Positions 1-7,893 of a stretch of DNA of 64,000 nucleotides are shown piece after piece. The notes beneath the pieces were generated by a model, which saw only the letters and a program-made list of their open reading frames with translations, was not told the DNA's origin and made no database searches. Positions within the stretch are counted from its first letter, which is position 1; each line of letters begins with the position of its first letter. Where the stretch lies: positions 140,767-204,766 of the forward strand of contig QMRC01000001.1 in assembly GCA_003649205.1 (NCBI GenBank). Direction: 5' to 3'. Origin of the DNA: Thermoprotei archaeon. GTDB taxonomy: Archaea > Thermoproteota > Thermoprotei > Thermoproteales > B15-G16. A program made the translations under genes and the position numbers.

Positions 1-141
1 TATTTGATGAATCTAGCTTATTAATCGTTTCATAGATGAAGTTTATTTTTATGTCTAATCACACGAAAGGCACAATACTTGAAATTAGAACACTTTGTCA
101 TATAACAAATAGAGTATATAAAGTAGTAGTTTGGATGTATT

Positions 142-2112
142 TTACCGCAGAAGATTTCTGATGTCTTCGGGAAGGGATTCAATATCGATACCCAGCTTTA
201 TTAATGTTTCCTTTTTTGGTAATCCTGTTTCAAGATCCCAACCACGTTCATCATAGTAATCATCTTGAATTCTATGCAAGTCATCTGTAGTTAGCTGAAT
301 TATTCCATAGTAATCTCTCAATTCGATAATTCCCTCTGGAGTATTCATGGGTCTAAGCCATGTTTTTGGAACTTTATCATCCTCTCTTGTAAATCCTTCA
401 CGTGCATTGAGTAATCTATAGAGGTTAAATGCTCTCTCTCCACATCTCAGTAATTCTTCAGCGCTAATTTCTTTTCCAGTGGCTGCTGAATAGGCTTCAG
501 CTAAGTCATCTATTCCAAAGAAGCCGAAGAATGTATACATTGAGCACGTACCGAGACTGTTGTGAACCATCATTCCATCTTCCATGTATTTCGTGTACCT
601 ACCAACGTTAAATGCTCCACTATATGGTGTGAACTGGAATATTTGTTCAAGTCTATCTTTAGGAATCCCCCAATGTTCAAACTGCTCCCTAATCTCTTTA
701 AGTGGTCGTAATACTTGTGCTGTTTTTGTATGGCAACCCCCGTGATGAGGCCTTGGATTGACAACGAATGTGAACATTAGTGGATGTAATCTAGCAGGTC
801 TAGCATCGTATATGAAATCAACGCCTTTATTTATACCTGCATACCAGTATTCCTGTGGATCTAGACCATATTTTTCTGCAACTCCAAGCCATCCTTCAGC
901 TAGATCATTACCTACTCCCTTTCTTTCTATAACTTCATAGAATAACCTTAAGTAGCAATTCCAGTCTCTCCTTATTTCCTCACCTAGCTTATCTTTTGGA
1001 ATTGCTCCCTCTACGACCTTCTTTGTAAAGAAATCTACTAACCTAGTAAATGTATAGTAGTCTAGACCTTCTCTATTAGCTAGACAGACAAGGTATATCA
1101 TCTTATTATAGTCCTCTATACCCCATAACATAGCACTTGTTGCACTTTTACCATAAGGTGATCCTAACCCCCACCATCCCGCGTAATCACCTGTCTTTAT
1201 CCTCCACTTTATTCTGCATGCAATCAAACATGTTGGACAAGCATATGTTCTCTCTAGAGTCTCGAGTCTCTTCTCTTCTCCGCACAATCTATCCCATTTA
1301 TCCTTAGGCCATATACCGGGGTATTGTGTATGTTTAAATGTTCTCCAACCCGCACCCATACCGAGCTTTATCCAATGTGGTCTATACGACCATTCCATTA
1401 TTCTCCTTCTAACCTCTAAGACCTTCTTCATAAATCTATCAGGGTCGGCTACTGTAATACCTTTTCTAGATCCCTTAACAACTATTGCTTTCAATTTCTT
1501 GGATCCAAATATAGCTCCTACTCCATTCCTTCCTAAGCTATCTCTTTTATCAACAATTGCCATAGCGTATCTAACTAGATGCTCTCCGGCTTTCCCTATA
1601 GCTACTACTGAGGCACACTTATTGTGTCTTCGTCTAAGCTCGTCCGTAGTTTCGTAGATATTCTTCTTACCCCAAAGATCTGAGGCATCATGTATTTCAA
1701 TATCGTTATCAATTATTTTAAGGTAAACAGGCTCCTCGGAAGCCCCTGTAATAACAAGTCCATCGTATCCAGCAAGTTTGAGTTCAAGTCCGAGGTTTCC
1801 ACCAACTACAGACACTGCTATGAAGTGTTTGTACTTACCATCTTTCTTACCTGCAATAATTGGTAATTTAGTGAGAGCAATGGTTTTAGTTGCGCTTGGA
1901 AACGGTGTTCCAACGAGAGCCCCAGTAAATATAATTAACGGATTTTTAGCAGAGAATGGGTCTATTCCTGGAGGTATCATGTCTATTGCAAGTCTAATGG
2001 CATAACCCGCACCTCCAATGTACTTGTCTACTATTGTGTGGTCTATCGATGTTTCCTTTATCTTCTTTTCTGTTAAATCAACCCAGAGGATTTTCCCCGC
2101 GTATAAGTGCAT
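142..2112 (-). CDS. aor: Tungsten-type aldehyde:ferredoxin oxidoreductase
   Basis: AOR-family enzyme that oxidises aldehydes to carboxylic acids and passes electrons to ferredoxin in the cytoplasm. The N-terminus (HLYAGKILWVDLT, about residues 5-17) and GGAGYA region are typical of the family. The [4Fe-4S] ligands are visible as CPTCLIAC (about C295, C298, C302) with a distant fourth Cys near 526 (GTCSMY), as in Pyrococcus AOR. I take ATG at 2112, because GAGGTGA lies about 7 nt upstream; the GTG at 2121 sits inside that Shine-Dalgarno sequence. It is the last gene of the kinase-aldolase-ferredoxin operon, which suggests that its substrate is the aldehyde released by the DeoC-like aldolases (inference). 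Full length at about 656 residues. The exact substrate and metal cannot be read from sequence. Confidence 0.93.
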   Translation of the reverse strand: MHLYAGKILWVDLTEKKIKETSIDHTIVDKYIGGAGYAIRLAIDMIPPGIDPFSAKNPLIIFTGALVGTPFPSATKTIALTKLPIIAGKKDGKYKHFIAVSVVGGNLGLELKLAGYDGLVITGASEEPVYLKIIDNDIEIHDASDLWGKKNIYETTDELRRRHNKCASVVAIGKAGEHLVRYAMAIVDKRDSLGRNGVGAIFGSKKLKAIVVKGSRKGITVADPDRFMKKVLEVRRRIMEWSYRPHWIKLGMGAGWRTFKHTQYPGIWPKDKWDRLCGEEKRLETLERTYACPTCLIACRIKWRIKTGDYAGWWGLGSPYGKSATSAMLWGIEDYNKMIYLVCLANREGLDYYTFTRLVDFFTKKVVEGAIPKDKLGEEIRRDWNCYLRLFYEVIERKGVGNDLAEGWLGVAEKYGLDPQEYWYAGINKGVDFIYDARPARLHPLMFTFVVNPRPHHGGCHTKTAQVLRPLKEIREQFEHWGIPKDRLEQIFQFTPYSGAFNVGRYTKYMEDGMMVHNSLGTCSMYTFFGFFGIDDLAEAYSAATGKEISAEELLRCGERAFNLYRLLNAREGFTREDDKVPKTWLRPMNTPEGIIELRDYYGIIQLTTDDLHRIQDDYYDERGWDLETGLPKKETLIKLGIDIESLPEDIRNLLR

Positions 2113-2132
2113 GATTCTCACCTCAAACCATT

Positions 2133-2357
2133 TTACTCATATCGGAGAGCACCATATGGACAAGACTCTACACATTTAAGACATGAATCACATCCGTCTA
2201 GTATTTCTGCGTGTGGATTTCCTTCTTCATCTTCGTATATGCGTATGAAGGCCTTGCTAGGATTGAACTCGTGGAAGTGGTGGAAGGAACACATGAATTG
2301 ACAAGTCCTACATATTCTGCAATTTTCCGGAACGAATATTATTCTTTTCTGACTCAT
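2133..2357 (-). CDS. Small 4Fe-4S ferredoxin-like protein, probable AOR electron partner
   Basis: A 74-residue iron-sulfur protein with two Cys clusters: CRICRTCQFMC near residues 14-24 and CDSCLKCVESC near 55-65, followed by PYGAL. This is the pattern of the electron-transfer subunits that accompany AOR-family or hydrogenase-type enzymes. Its ATG overlaps the stop of the upstream deoC gene by four bases, and it ends 20 bp before the AOR start, so the three genes are translationally coupled. The long spacer between the clusters makes it unlike a minimal 2[4Fe-4S] ferredoxin. Its job as the AOR electron acceptor is inferred from position. Confidence 0.85.
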   Translation of the reverse strand: MSQKRIIFVPENCRICRTCQFMCSFHHFHEFNPSKAFIRIYEDEEGNPHAEILDGCDSCLKCVESCPYGALRYE

Positions 2358-3073
2358 CTTTCACCCTCCATCATCTTCTTATATTCCTCTATTATTTCTA
2401 CACCAGAACTGGTACCTATTCTATCCGCTCCCGCTTCTATTACTTCCAGTGCTTGTTTTGCTGTCCTTATACCGCCAGCAGCTTTTATTTTGACTCTATT
2501 CCCTACTATTGACTTAATGAACCTCACATCTTCTGCCGTTGTTGGCCTCCACTTGTGGAATCCTTTGAATCCCGTTGAAGTTTTTATGTAGTGTACTCCA
2601 GCCTCAATAGCTAGTTCACAAGCTATTTTTATCTCCTCTTTAGTGAGGTATGGTACTTCGATAATTGCCTTTACTATGCGGCCTTTAGCAGCTTCTACTA
2701 TTTTTTTAAGTTCTTCTCTTACTTCATCTATTTTACCACTTTTTAAGGCACCTTTATTCAAGACAAAGTCTATTTCTACTTCATCAGCTCCATCCTTGAT
2801 TGCTCTTTCAACTTCAAGTACCTTAAGCTCTATAGGAACTGTACCAAGAGGAAATCCTATTGCTGCTGTGATTTTCACTCCTGTTCCCTTGAGGATTTCT
2901 CTAGCAAGAGGTATCATCGCTGGATAAATTGCAACAGATGCGAATCTGTACTTTTTTGCGTTTAGGAGGAATTTTATAAATTCATCTTCGCTGTCTGGAA
3001 CAATTTTGAGGTATGTTTGATCTATTCTTTTCGCAAGTTCTTCCACAGACAGCTTGATCACTTTACTATTCAC
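2354..3073 (-). CDS. deoC: Deoxyribose-phosphate aldolase (DeoC), catalytically complete
   Basis: A 239-residue TIM-barrel class I aldolase of the DeoC family, which cleaves 2-deoxyribose 5-phosphate to acetaldehyde and glyceraldehyde 3-phosphate. The Schiff-base lysine is K164 in HYIKTSTG. The second, proton-relay lysine is K197, directly before AAGG (equivalent of E. coli K201). The conserved Asp is D102 in EVEID. Length is usual for archaeal DeoC. It overlaps the upstream paralog by 8 bp and the downstream ferredoxin by 4 bp. Acetaldehyde production would make sense of the downstream AOR. The second aldolase next door differs at the relay lysine. Confidence 0.93.
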   Translation of the reverse strand: MNSKVIKLSVEELAKRIDQTYLKIVPDSEDEFIKFLLNAKKYRFASVAIYPAMIPLAREILKGTGVKITAAIGFPLGTVPIELKVLEVERAIKDGADEVEIDFVLNKGALKSGKIDEVREELKKIVEAAKGRIVKAIIEVPYLTKEEIKIACELAIEAGVHYIKTSTGFKGFHKWRPTTAEDVRFIKSIVGNRVKIKAAGGIRTAKQALEVIEAGADRIGTSSGVEIIEEYKKMMEGER

Positions 3074-3842
3074 CTCTTAGCTTTGATTTAGGATCTTCCT
3101 TAATCAATCTAATTACCCTTTCATATAAAAGTTCCTTTTTCTCCTCTGATAATGCTTCCCACGCTTTCTCGAGAGTATTGAAGACATCTTCTGGTGTGCT
3201 TGTTGCAATTCTATCGGCACCCGCTTCCAGCATGCTAAGAGCTATTTCAGCATTTCTAACACCGCCTGCAGCCATAACCTTTATTTTATCTCCGTAATTA
3301 TCCTTGATAATCTTCACATGCTCAGGTAGCGTCTTTAACCCATAGCCGCTATTGGTTTTTATGAAATGAGCACCGGCCTCAATAGCGATCTTTGTAAATA
3401 GTTTTATTTCTTCAGGAGTCAGGAATGCTGTTTGTGGAATTACTTTGACAATTACGTTCTCGGATTCAGCTATCTTAACTATTCTTCTAATTTCCTCCTT
3501 TAACAGATCGTACTGACCAAACTTAAAGTAGTACATATTTACAGCAACGTCAAGCTCATTAGCTCCTTGCTCAATAGCCCATTTAGCTTGTTCAACTTTA
3601 ATATCTGTTGGTATTCCTCCAGTAGGGTATGCGATTGGTGCTACTACATCAATTTTTGTGCCTTTAAGCAGTTTCACAGCAAGAGGTATGTAGTATAGAT
3701 CTACAGCTATTGCTGCATATGGATACTTCTTATGGTGTTCAATGAATTTTCTGACTTCCTCTTCAGTAGTATCGGGTTCTATCAGTGAGGTATCCATTAT
3801 TCTAGCTAGGAGATCTACCGTGAGTTTATATTTACTCCCCAT
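3066..3842 (-). CDS. DeoC-family aldolase paralog lacking the second lysine
   Basis: DeoC-like TIM-barrel protein of about 258 residues. The Schiff-base lysine is kept in HFIKTNSG (about K162) and the Asp in ELDVAVN is present. The residue directly before AAGG is Met (KVMAAGG) where its neighbour and E. coli DeoC have Lys. It is therefore probably an aldolase with altered mechanism or substrate, or a regulatory partner of the neighbouring DeoC. The ATG at 3842 is preferred; an in-frame GTG exists at 3851. A TATA-like box about 65-75 bp upstream suggests that the aldolase-AOR half of the operon also has its own promoter. Substrate unknown; it is too diverged from its neighbour to be a recent duplicate. 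Confidence 0.85.
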   Translation of the reverse strand: MGSKYKLTVDLLARIMDTSLIEPDTTEEEVRKFIEHHKKYPYAAIAVDLYYIPLAVKLLKGTKIDVVAPIAYPTGGIPTDIKVEQAKWAIEQGANELDVAVNMYYFKFGQYDLLKEEIRRIVKIAESENVIVKVIPQTAFLTPEEIKLFTKIAIEAGAHFIKTNSGYGLKTLPEHVKIIKDNYGDKIKVMAAGGVRNAEIALSMLEAGADRIATSTPEDVFNTLEKAWEALSEEKKELLYERVIRLIKEDPKSKLRGE

Positions 3843-3903
3843 AACGTACACCCGAATGGGCTGTCTAGCTGTTAATAGTTGTGTGAAAAGGGTAGTTAAA
3901 GAA

Positions 3904-3918
3904 ATATATGTGGATTTC
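3904..3918 (-). promoter_or_regulatory. Internal TATA-box promoter before the aldolase genes
   Basis: On the minus strand the 84-bp gap between the kinase stop and the aldolase start contains ACATATATTTC, a good archaeal A-box. It lies 60-75 bp before the aldolase start codon, so transcription would begin near 3885-3890. Predicted from position and composition only. Confidence 0.45.
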
Positions 3919-3935
3919 TATCTTTGTCAACAAAG

Positions 3936-5495
3936 TTAGAAGATGTTGTACTTTAGTCCTACTTCAAATAGTTGCTTATAAATGGAATCGAGTGTTCTCC
4001 AGATGTTCTTATACACTTTGTATATCTCAGTGTATATTTTGTGTGCTTCTGAATCAGGCTTCTCTACTGCTATATCTCTTATTAATTTTTCAACAATGCT
4101 GTAATCCTTGTAAATACCTACGCCAATACCAGCGGCAACTGCTGCAGCTAGGCAGTTTGCTTCTTGGAGTAGTTCTGGAACAAGTAGTTCTACTCCTAAG
4201 ACATCTGCCATAATTTTTCTCCAGGTAGCATTTTGTGCACTACCACCTATTAACCTAATGAGTTCGATTTTTGCACCTTCTTCTCTGAAGATTTCTATGA
4301 TTTCTCTCATTGTTAATGCTACTCCCTCCATTATTGCTCTTATGAAGTGTTCTTTTCTATGGGCTAGCGTTAGGTTGAGGAAGCCTCCCTTTATGTAGCT
4401 CTTGTTGTGTGGTGCACCTCCACCCATTAGGTACGGGAGAAATACTAGACCCCCACTTCCAATAGGTACTTGTTCAGCTTTAATCTGGATAACGTCATAT
4501 ATGCTGATACCAGCTCTCTCAGCTCCTTCCTTTTCTGATATCAGAAAATGCTCAATAAACCAGTCAATACTAGCTGAACCGCTGTGAGTGAATTGATGAG
4601 GAGTGTACTTTCCAGGTATCATGCTACATAACGTACATATGCGGTACTGTGGACTTATCATTGGGGAGTTTGTGAATATCCCAGACCAGAAGGCTGTACC
4701 AGTACATATGTATGAGATACCCTCTTTGACAACGCCAGCACCGACTGCTGCAGCTGGTACGTCACCAGCACCCGCTACTACTGGTGTTCCTGGTTTTAGA
4801 CCTGTTACTTTAGCAGCTTCATCAGTTACATAACCGACAACATCATGAGACTCATAGAGATCAGGAAGCTTATCCATATCAATTCCCATGAATGAAACGA
4901 CCTCTTCGTCCCATGTGCGCTTGTGAATATTGAGCATTCCGGTGTTTGATGCGTCAGTGTAGTCACTTGCTATCTTACCAGTTAATTTAAGCCTAATGTA
5001 ATCCTTACATTGGATGAACTTATGTGTCTTCTCGTATATTTCGGAAAGATGCTTCTTTATCCATGCTATTTTAACAAGTGGATACATAGGTACAGCCATG
5101 CCAGAACCTGTTCTCTTGTAAAATTCTTCCCATCCAAAGTTTTTCTCAAGATGCTCACTTTCCTCAACAGCTCTCATGTCTTCCCATATAATGACTCTCT
5201 TCATTAAGAGATTACCTTCTTTATCTACAGGAACAGCACCCATCATTTGTCCACTGAATGATATGGCTGCAATTTTTTCAGGTGGTATCTTCGTTTTCCT
5301 TAGGATATTCCTCGTAGACTCAACAACAGCCACCCACCATTCTTCAGGGCTCTGTTCGACCCATTGGGGTCTTACGTAATAGGTATTGTAACGTCTATAC
5401 TCACGTGCAATAGCTCTTCCCTCGGTGTTGAATAGTACTGCTTTAACACCAGAGGTGCCAAGATCGTAAACTAGAAAATATTCCTTCTCTACCAT
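3936..5495 (-). CDS. FGGY-family carbohydrate kinase 1
   Basis: A 519-residue sugar kinase of the FGGY (xylulokinase/gluconokinase-like) family. The N-terminal phosphate-binding loop is YDLGTSGVKAVLFN (about 10-23), with a second ATP-site block containing GTAFWSG near 265 and a C-terminal GGSAQN block near 410. It would phosphorylate a sugar or polyol in the cytoplasm. It lies 14 bp after kinase 2 and precedes the two aldolases. Two DNA blocks (4774-4886 and 5251-5339) are identical to kinase 2 although the rest of the protein is clearly diverged. The substrate cannot be told; a pentose, deoxypentose or ketose is plausible given the DeoC-like neighbours. Confidence 0.9.
   Translation of the reverse strand: MVEKEYFLVYDLGTSGVKAVLFNTEGRAIAREYRRYNTYYVRPQWVEQSPEEWWVAVVESTRNILRKTKIPPEKIAAISFSGQMMGAVPVDKEGNLLMKRVIIWEDMRAVEESEHLEKNFGWEEFYKRTGSGMAVPMYPLVKIAWIKKHLSEIYEKTHKFIQCKDYIRLKLTGKIASDYTDASNTGMLNIHKRTWDEEVVSFMGIDMDKLPDLYESHDVVGYVTDEAAKVTGLKPGTPVVAGAGDVPAAAVGAGVVKEGISYICTGTAFWSGIFTNSPMISPQYRICTLCSMIPGKYTPHQFTHSGSASIDWFIEHFLISEKEGAERAGISIYDVIQIKAEQVPIGSGGLVFLPYLMGGGAPHNKSYIKGGFLNLTLAHRKEHFIRAIMEGVALTMREIIEIFREEGAKIELIRLIGGSAQNATWRKIMADVLGVELLVPELLQEANCLAAAVAAGIGVGIYKDYSIVEKLIRDIAVEKPDSEAHKIYTEIYKVYKNIWRTLDSIYKQLFEVGLKYNIF
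4774..4886. repeat. 113-bp block identical to 6342-6454 (kinase gene conversion tract A)
   Basis: Base-for-base identical over 113 bp to the corresponding region of kinase 2, in the same orientation, at an offset of 1568. It encodes the segment from about PDLYESHDVVGY through LKPGTPVV. Flanking DNA is diverged, so the tract was probably homogenised by gene conversion. Confidence 0.9.
5251..5339. repeat. 89-bp block identical to 6822-6910 (kinase gene conversion tract B)
   Basis: Identical over 89 bp to kinase 2, at an offset of 1571. It encodes the segment WWVAVVESTRN through AAISFSG. Mismatches begin immediately on both sides. Confidence 0.9.
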
Positions 5496-5509
5496 ATTTA
5501 CTCACCTCC

Positions 5510-7087
5510 TTAAATTGTACTCAACTTATTAAAGATTTCATTTAAGTTCCTGAATGATGACTTGAAGAGTTCATATAGCTTCTCATATATCTCCACGTTT
5601 TCTGGTGTGGGCTCAACAACTTTCTTTATCTTAACGACCCTTTCTGCGGCCTCCTCATAGGATTTCCATAGGCCTACACCAATACCTCCCATGATTGCTG
5701 CTCCAATAGCTGTTGTGTCTTGAGGATTCTCTAGTACGATCATCTTCATGTTTAGAATATCTGCATGAATTTGCACCCATAGGTCACTTAGAGCGCCGCC
5801 TCCTATTGTCCTAAACTCTCCCCACTTACGTAGTGGTATGCCTGCTTCTTCGAACTGCTCAACTAACCATTTGAATGCAAAAGCTACTCCTTCGAGTACA
5901 GCTCTGTAGAAGTCAGCCCTCTTTGTATGTAGGGACGTTATGCCTATAAATGCTCCTCTTGCATTAGGATTCCAGTGTGGACCTCCACCACCTGCAATGT
6001 ATGGGATGAATATTAATCCACCACATCCAGGTTTAACTTCTCTAGCCTTTGATTCATAGACATCAAGAACTTTTATTCCTAAATTGCTTAGGATGCTTTC
6101 CTCTATACCTAGGAATGTGCTCTTAAACCAATCGACTGATAGACCTCCTGCAGATATGTATGAGAACGGCGTGTACTTACCTGGAATCGCTGATAAGAAG
6201 TTGTTTATACGTGCCTTTGGGTCTAGTATCGGCTCATGAGAAAATGCTGCTAGCTGACTTGCTGTACCGATGTAGCAATAGGCTGTTCTCTCTTTGACAA
6301 CGCCAGCACCCACCGCTGCGCAAATGCTATCACCTGATCCTGCTACTACTGGTGTTCCTGGTTTTAGACCTGTTACTTTAGCAGCTTCATCAGTTACATA
6401 ACCGACAACATCATGAGACTCATAGAGATCAGGAAGCTTATCCATATCAATTCCTGCTGCTTCAAGGATTTCCTCAGAGTACTTTCTCTTCCTTACGTCT
6501 AGCCATCCCGTGTTTGAAGCTCCACCGTAGTCACCTACGAACTTTCCTGTTAGCTTAAGTATTATGTAGTCCCACGTTTGTAGGAACTTGTATGTTCTGT
6601 TGTAGACTTCAGGTTCATTTTCCTTTAACCACATTACTTTGGATATAGAGAGCATGCCTAGTGGGTGGCCGAGACCATGAATCTTGTAGAAATTCTCGTA
6701 ACCTCCTAGCTTCTCTACAAGCTTCTTTCCTTGTTCTTCTGCTCTCAAATCCGCCCAAATCATTACGTACTTACGTACAACTCTACCTTCTTTATCTACG
6801 GGGACACATCCAGGGAAGTGCCCACTGAATGATATGGCTGCAATTTTTTCAGGTGGTATCTTCGTTTTCCTTAGGATATTCCTCGTAGACTCAACAACAG
6901 CCACCCACCAGTCCTCGGGACACTGCTCAACCCATAGGGGTCTAGGACGGTATGTTGGGTATGGTCTGAACTCTGAAGCAACAAGGTTACCCTCACTGTC
7001 TACTAGGACTGCTTTATCACCTGAGGTACCAAGGTCATGTGTTAAGATATATATCTCGTCCTTTCGAGGACTGGCCATCTCTACCAT
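5510..7087 (-). CDS. FGGY-family carbohydrate kinase 2
   Basis: A 525-residue FGGY kinase and tandem paralog of kinase 1. The phosphate-binding loop is THDLGTSGDKAVLVD (about 16-30). Other family blocks are GTASQLAAF near 270 and TIGGGALS near 415. It is the first gene of the six-gene minus-strand operon, with a TATA box about 40-50 bp upstream. In-frame ATGs at 7087 and 7078 are both possible starts. Its identity with kinase 1 is concentrated in two blocks that are identical at the DNA level. Keeping two kinases and two aldolases suggests two related substrates, or a heteromeric arrangement (inference). Confidence 0.9.
   Translation of the reverse strand: MVEMASPRKDEIYILTHDLGTSGDKAVLVDSEGNLVASEFRPYPTYRPRPLWVEQCPEDWWVAVVESTRNILRKTKIPPEKIAAISFSGHFPGCVPVDKEGRVVRKYVMIWADLRAEEQGKKLVEKLGGYENFYKIHGLGHPLGMLSISKVMWLKENEPEVYNRTYKFLQTWDYIILKLTGKFVGDYGGASNTGWLDVRKRKYSEEILEAAGIDMDKLPDLYESHDVVGYVTDEAAKVTGLKPGTPVVAGSGDSICAAVGAGVVKERTAYCYIGTASQLAAFSHEPILDPKARINNFLSAIPGKYTPFSYISAGGLSVDWFKSTFLGIEESILSNLGIKVLDVYESKAREVKPGCGGLIFIPYIAGGGGPHWNPNARGAFIGITSLHTKRADFYRAVLEGVAFAFKWLVEQFEEAGIPLRKWGEFRTIGGGALSDLWVQIHADILNMKMIVLENPQDTTAIGAAIMGGIGVGLWKSYEEAAERVVKIKKVVEPTPENVEIYEKLYELFKSSFRNLNEIFNKLSTI
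6342..6454. repeat. Second copy of conversion tract A
   Basis: 113 bp identical to 4774-4886, inside kinase 2. About 40 bp to its left there is a further shared 20-bp stretch (tctttgacaacgccagcacc), so the true tract may be longer with a few later substitutions. Confidence 0.9.
6822..6910. repeat. Second copy of conversion tract B
   Basis: 89 bp identical to 5251-5339, inside kinase 2, same orientation and reading frame. Confidence 0.9.
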
Positions 7088-7124
7088 CCCGTATACTACT
7101 TTCTTTTCATGTACTGAATCTTAC

Positions 7125-7137
7125 GGATATATAAAGA
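7125..7137 (-). promoter_or_regulatory. TATA box of the kinase-aldolase-AOR operon
   Basis: The minus strand reads CTTTATATATCCG, a strong archaeal A-box, 38-50 bp before the first ATG of kinase 2. Transcription would start near 7100. Confidence 0.55.
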
Positions 7138-7830
7138 TTTTCGTTTCTACTATAAAAAGAGACGAAATTCGCATGATTTACATAGTTCTCACATGACTGT
7201 TTCTGTATAATTTGATAACTTTTCAATTTCATCAATTAATCATTAGTATTCCTCTAGTTTCTCTTTAGTAGTATATGCTGTGTTACATCTAAATATCAAT
7301 ATACGGTTCTATCTGCTCCCTTTAGCATCTAAATGTAATTATTGTTCAATTCTTTCACCACTATAGCTCGTGTATTAGGTATTGGCTATAATAAGGAACC
7401 TTTCAAGGAGTAATACCTGCTGTTCAAGCACTCTCTGAGGAGAGTACACATTGATGTTGAAATCGAAACTATCAAAACTATACCATTAAGCAAAACTATT
7501 CTAATTGAGTTGAGAATGAAGTGTAGGATTGAATGTTTGTTAATGTTGCCTACATAAACACTGTTACTAGATACCGAACATTACTAGAATGTGGTTTTTA
7601 AAGGTATATGATTTTAGCTTAGGAATGAATATCTGCTGAGAAGTAAGTCATTAAAGTTATTGATAAGGTGCTAAAATATAACATGACACACTTACATTAG
7701 ATTGATTACCACAACAAAGATCATAATAACGACGTAGTTGTGCTTACAGATCTCGGTAACTATTTTTGTACTATGTAATAACTTTTTAACTAACTTTAAT
7801 TAACACTTATTAGCAAAAGAAAAATTGAAA
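7138..7830. other. Long AT-rich intergenic region without a recognisable gene
   Basis: About 690 bp between the divergent kinase operon and the ulaA-like gene. All frames are broken by stops. A 44-codon open stretch near 7411-7555 and a short frame near 7730-7780 (reading DVVVLTDL before a stop) resemble nothing convincingly. It may hold operators for the divergent units and remnants of a lost EIIA or EIIB gene, but I cannot show this. Confidence 0.5.
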
Positions 7831-7843
7831 AATTTTTAAATAA
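7831..7843 (+). promoter_or_regulatory. TATA box of the ulaA-like gene
   Basis: AATTTTTAAATAA lies about 50-60 bp before ATG 7894. It overlaps the upstream GTG alternative at 7846, which argues that 7846 is not a used start. Transcription would begin near 7865. Confidence 0.5.
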
Positions 7844-7893
7844 AAGTGGCTCTACAACCAGTTACCGATCAGGTTAATAAGGGGTATACGGAT

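Noticed and set aside
4774-6910. Spaced identical blocks as a CRISPR or transposon repeat
   Set aside because: Each block is in the same codon frame at homologous positions of two paralogous kinases; only two copies, spacing set by gene length. No CRISPR array was seen anywhere in the window.
7730-7785. Short frame reading DVVVLTDL as a remnant of an EIIB
   Set aside because: Too short, and the phosphocysteine loop is absent; not distinguishable from chance.
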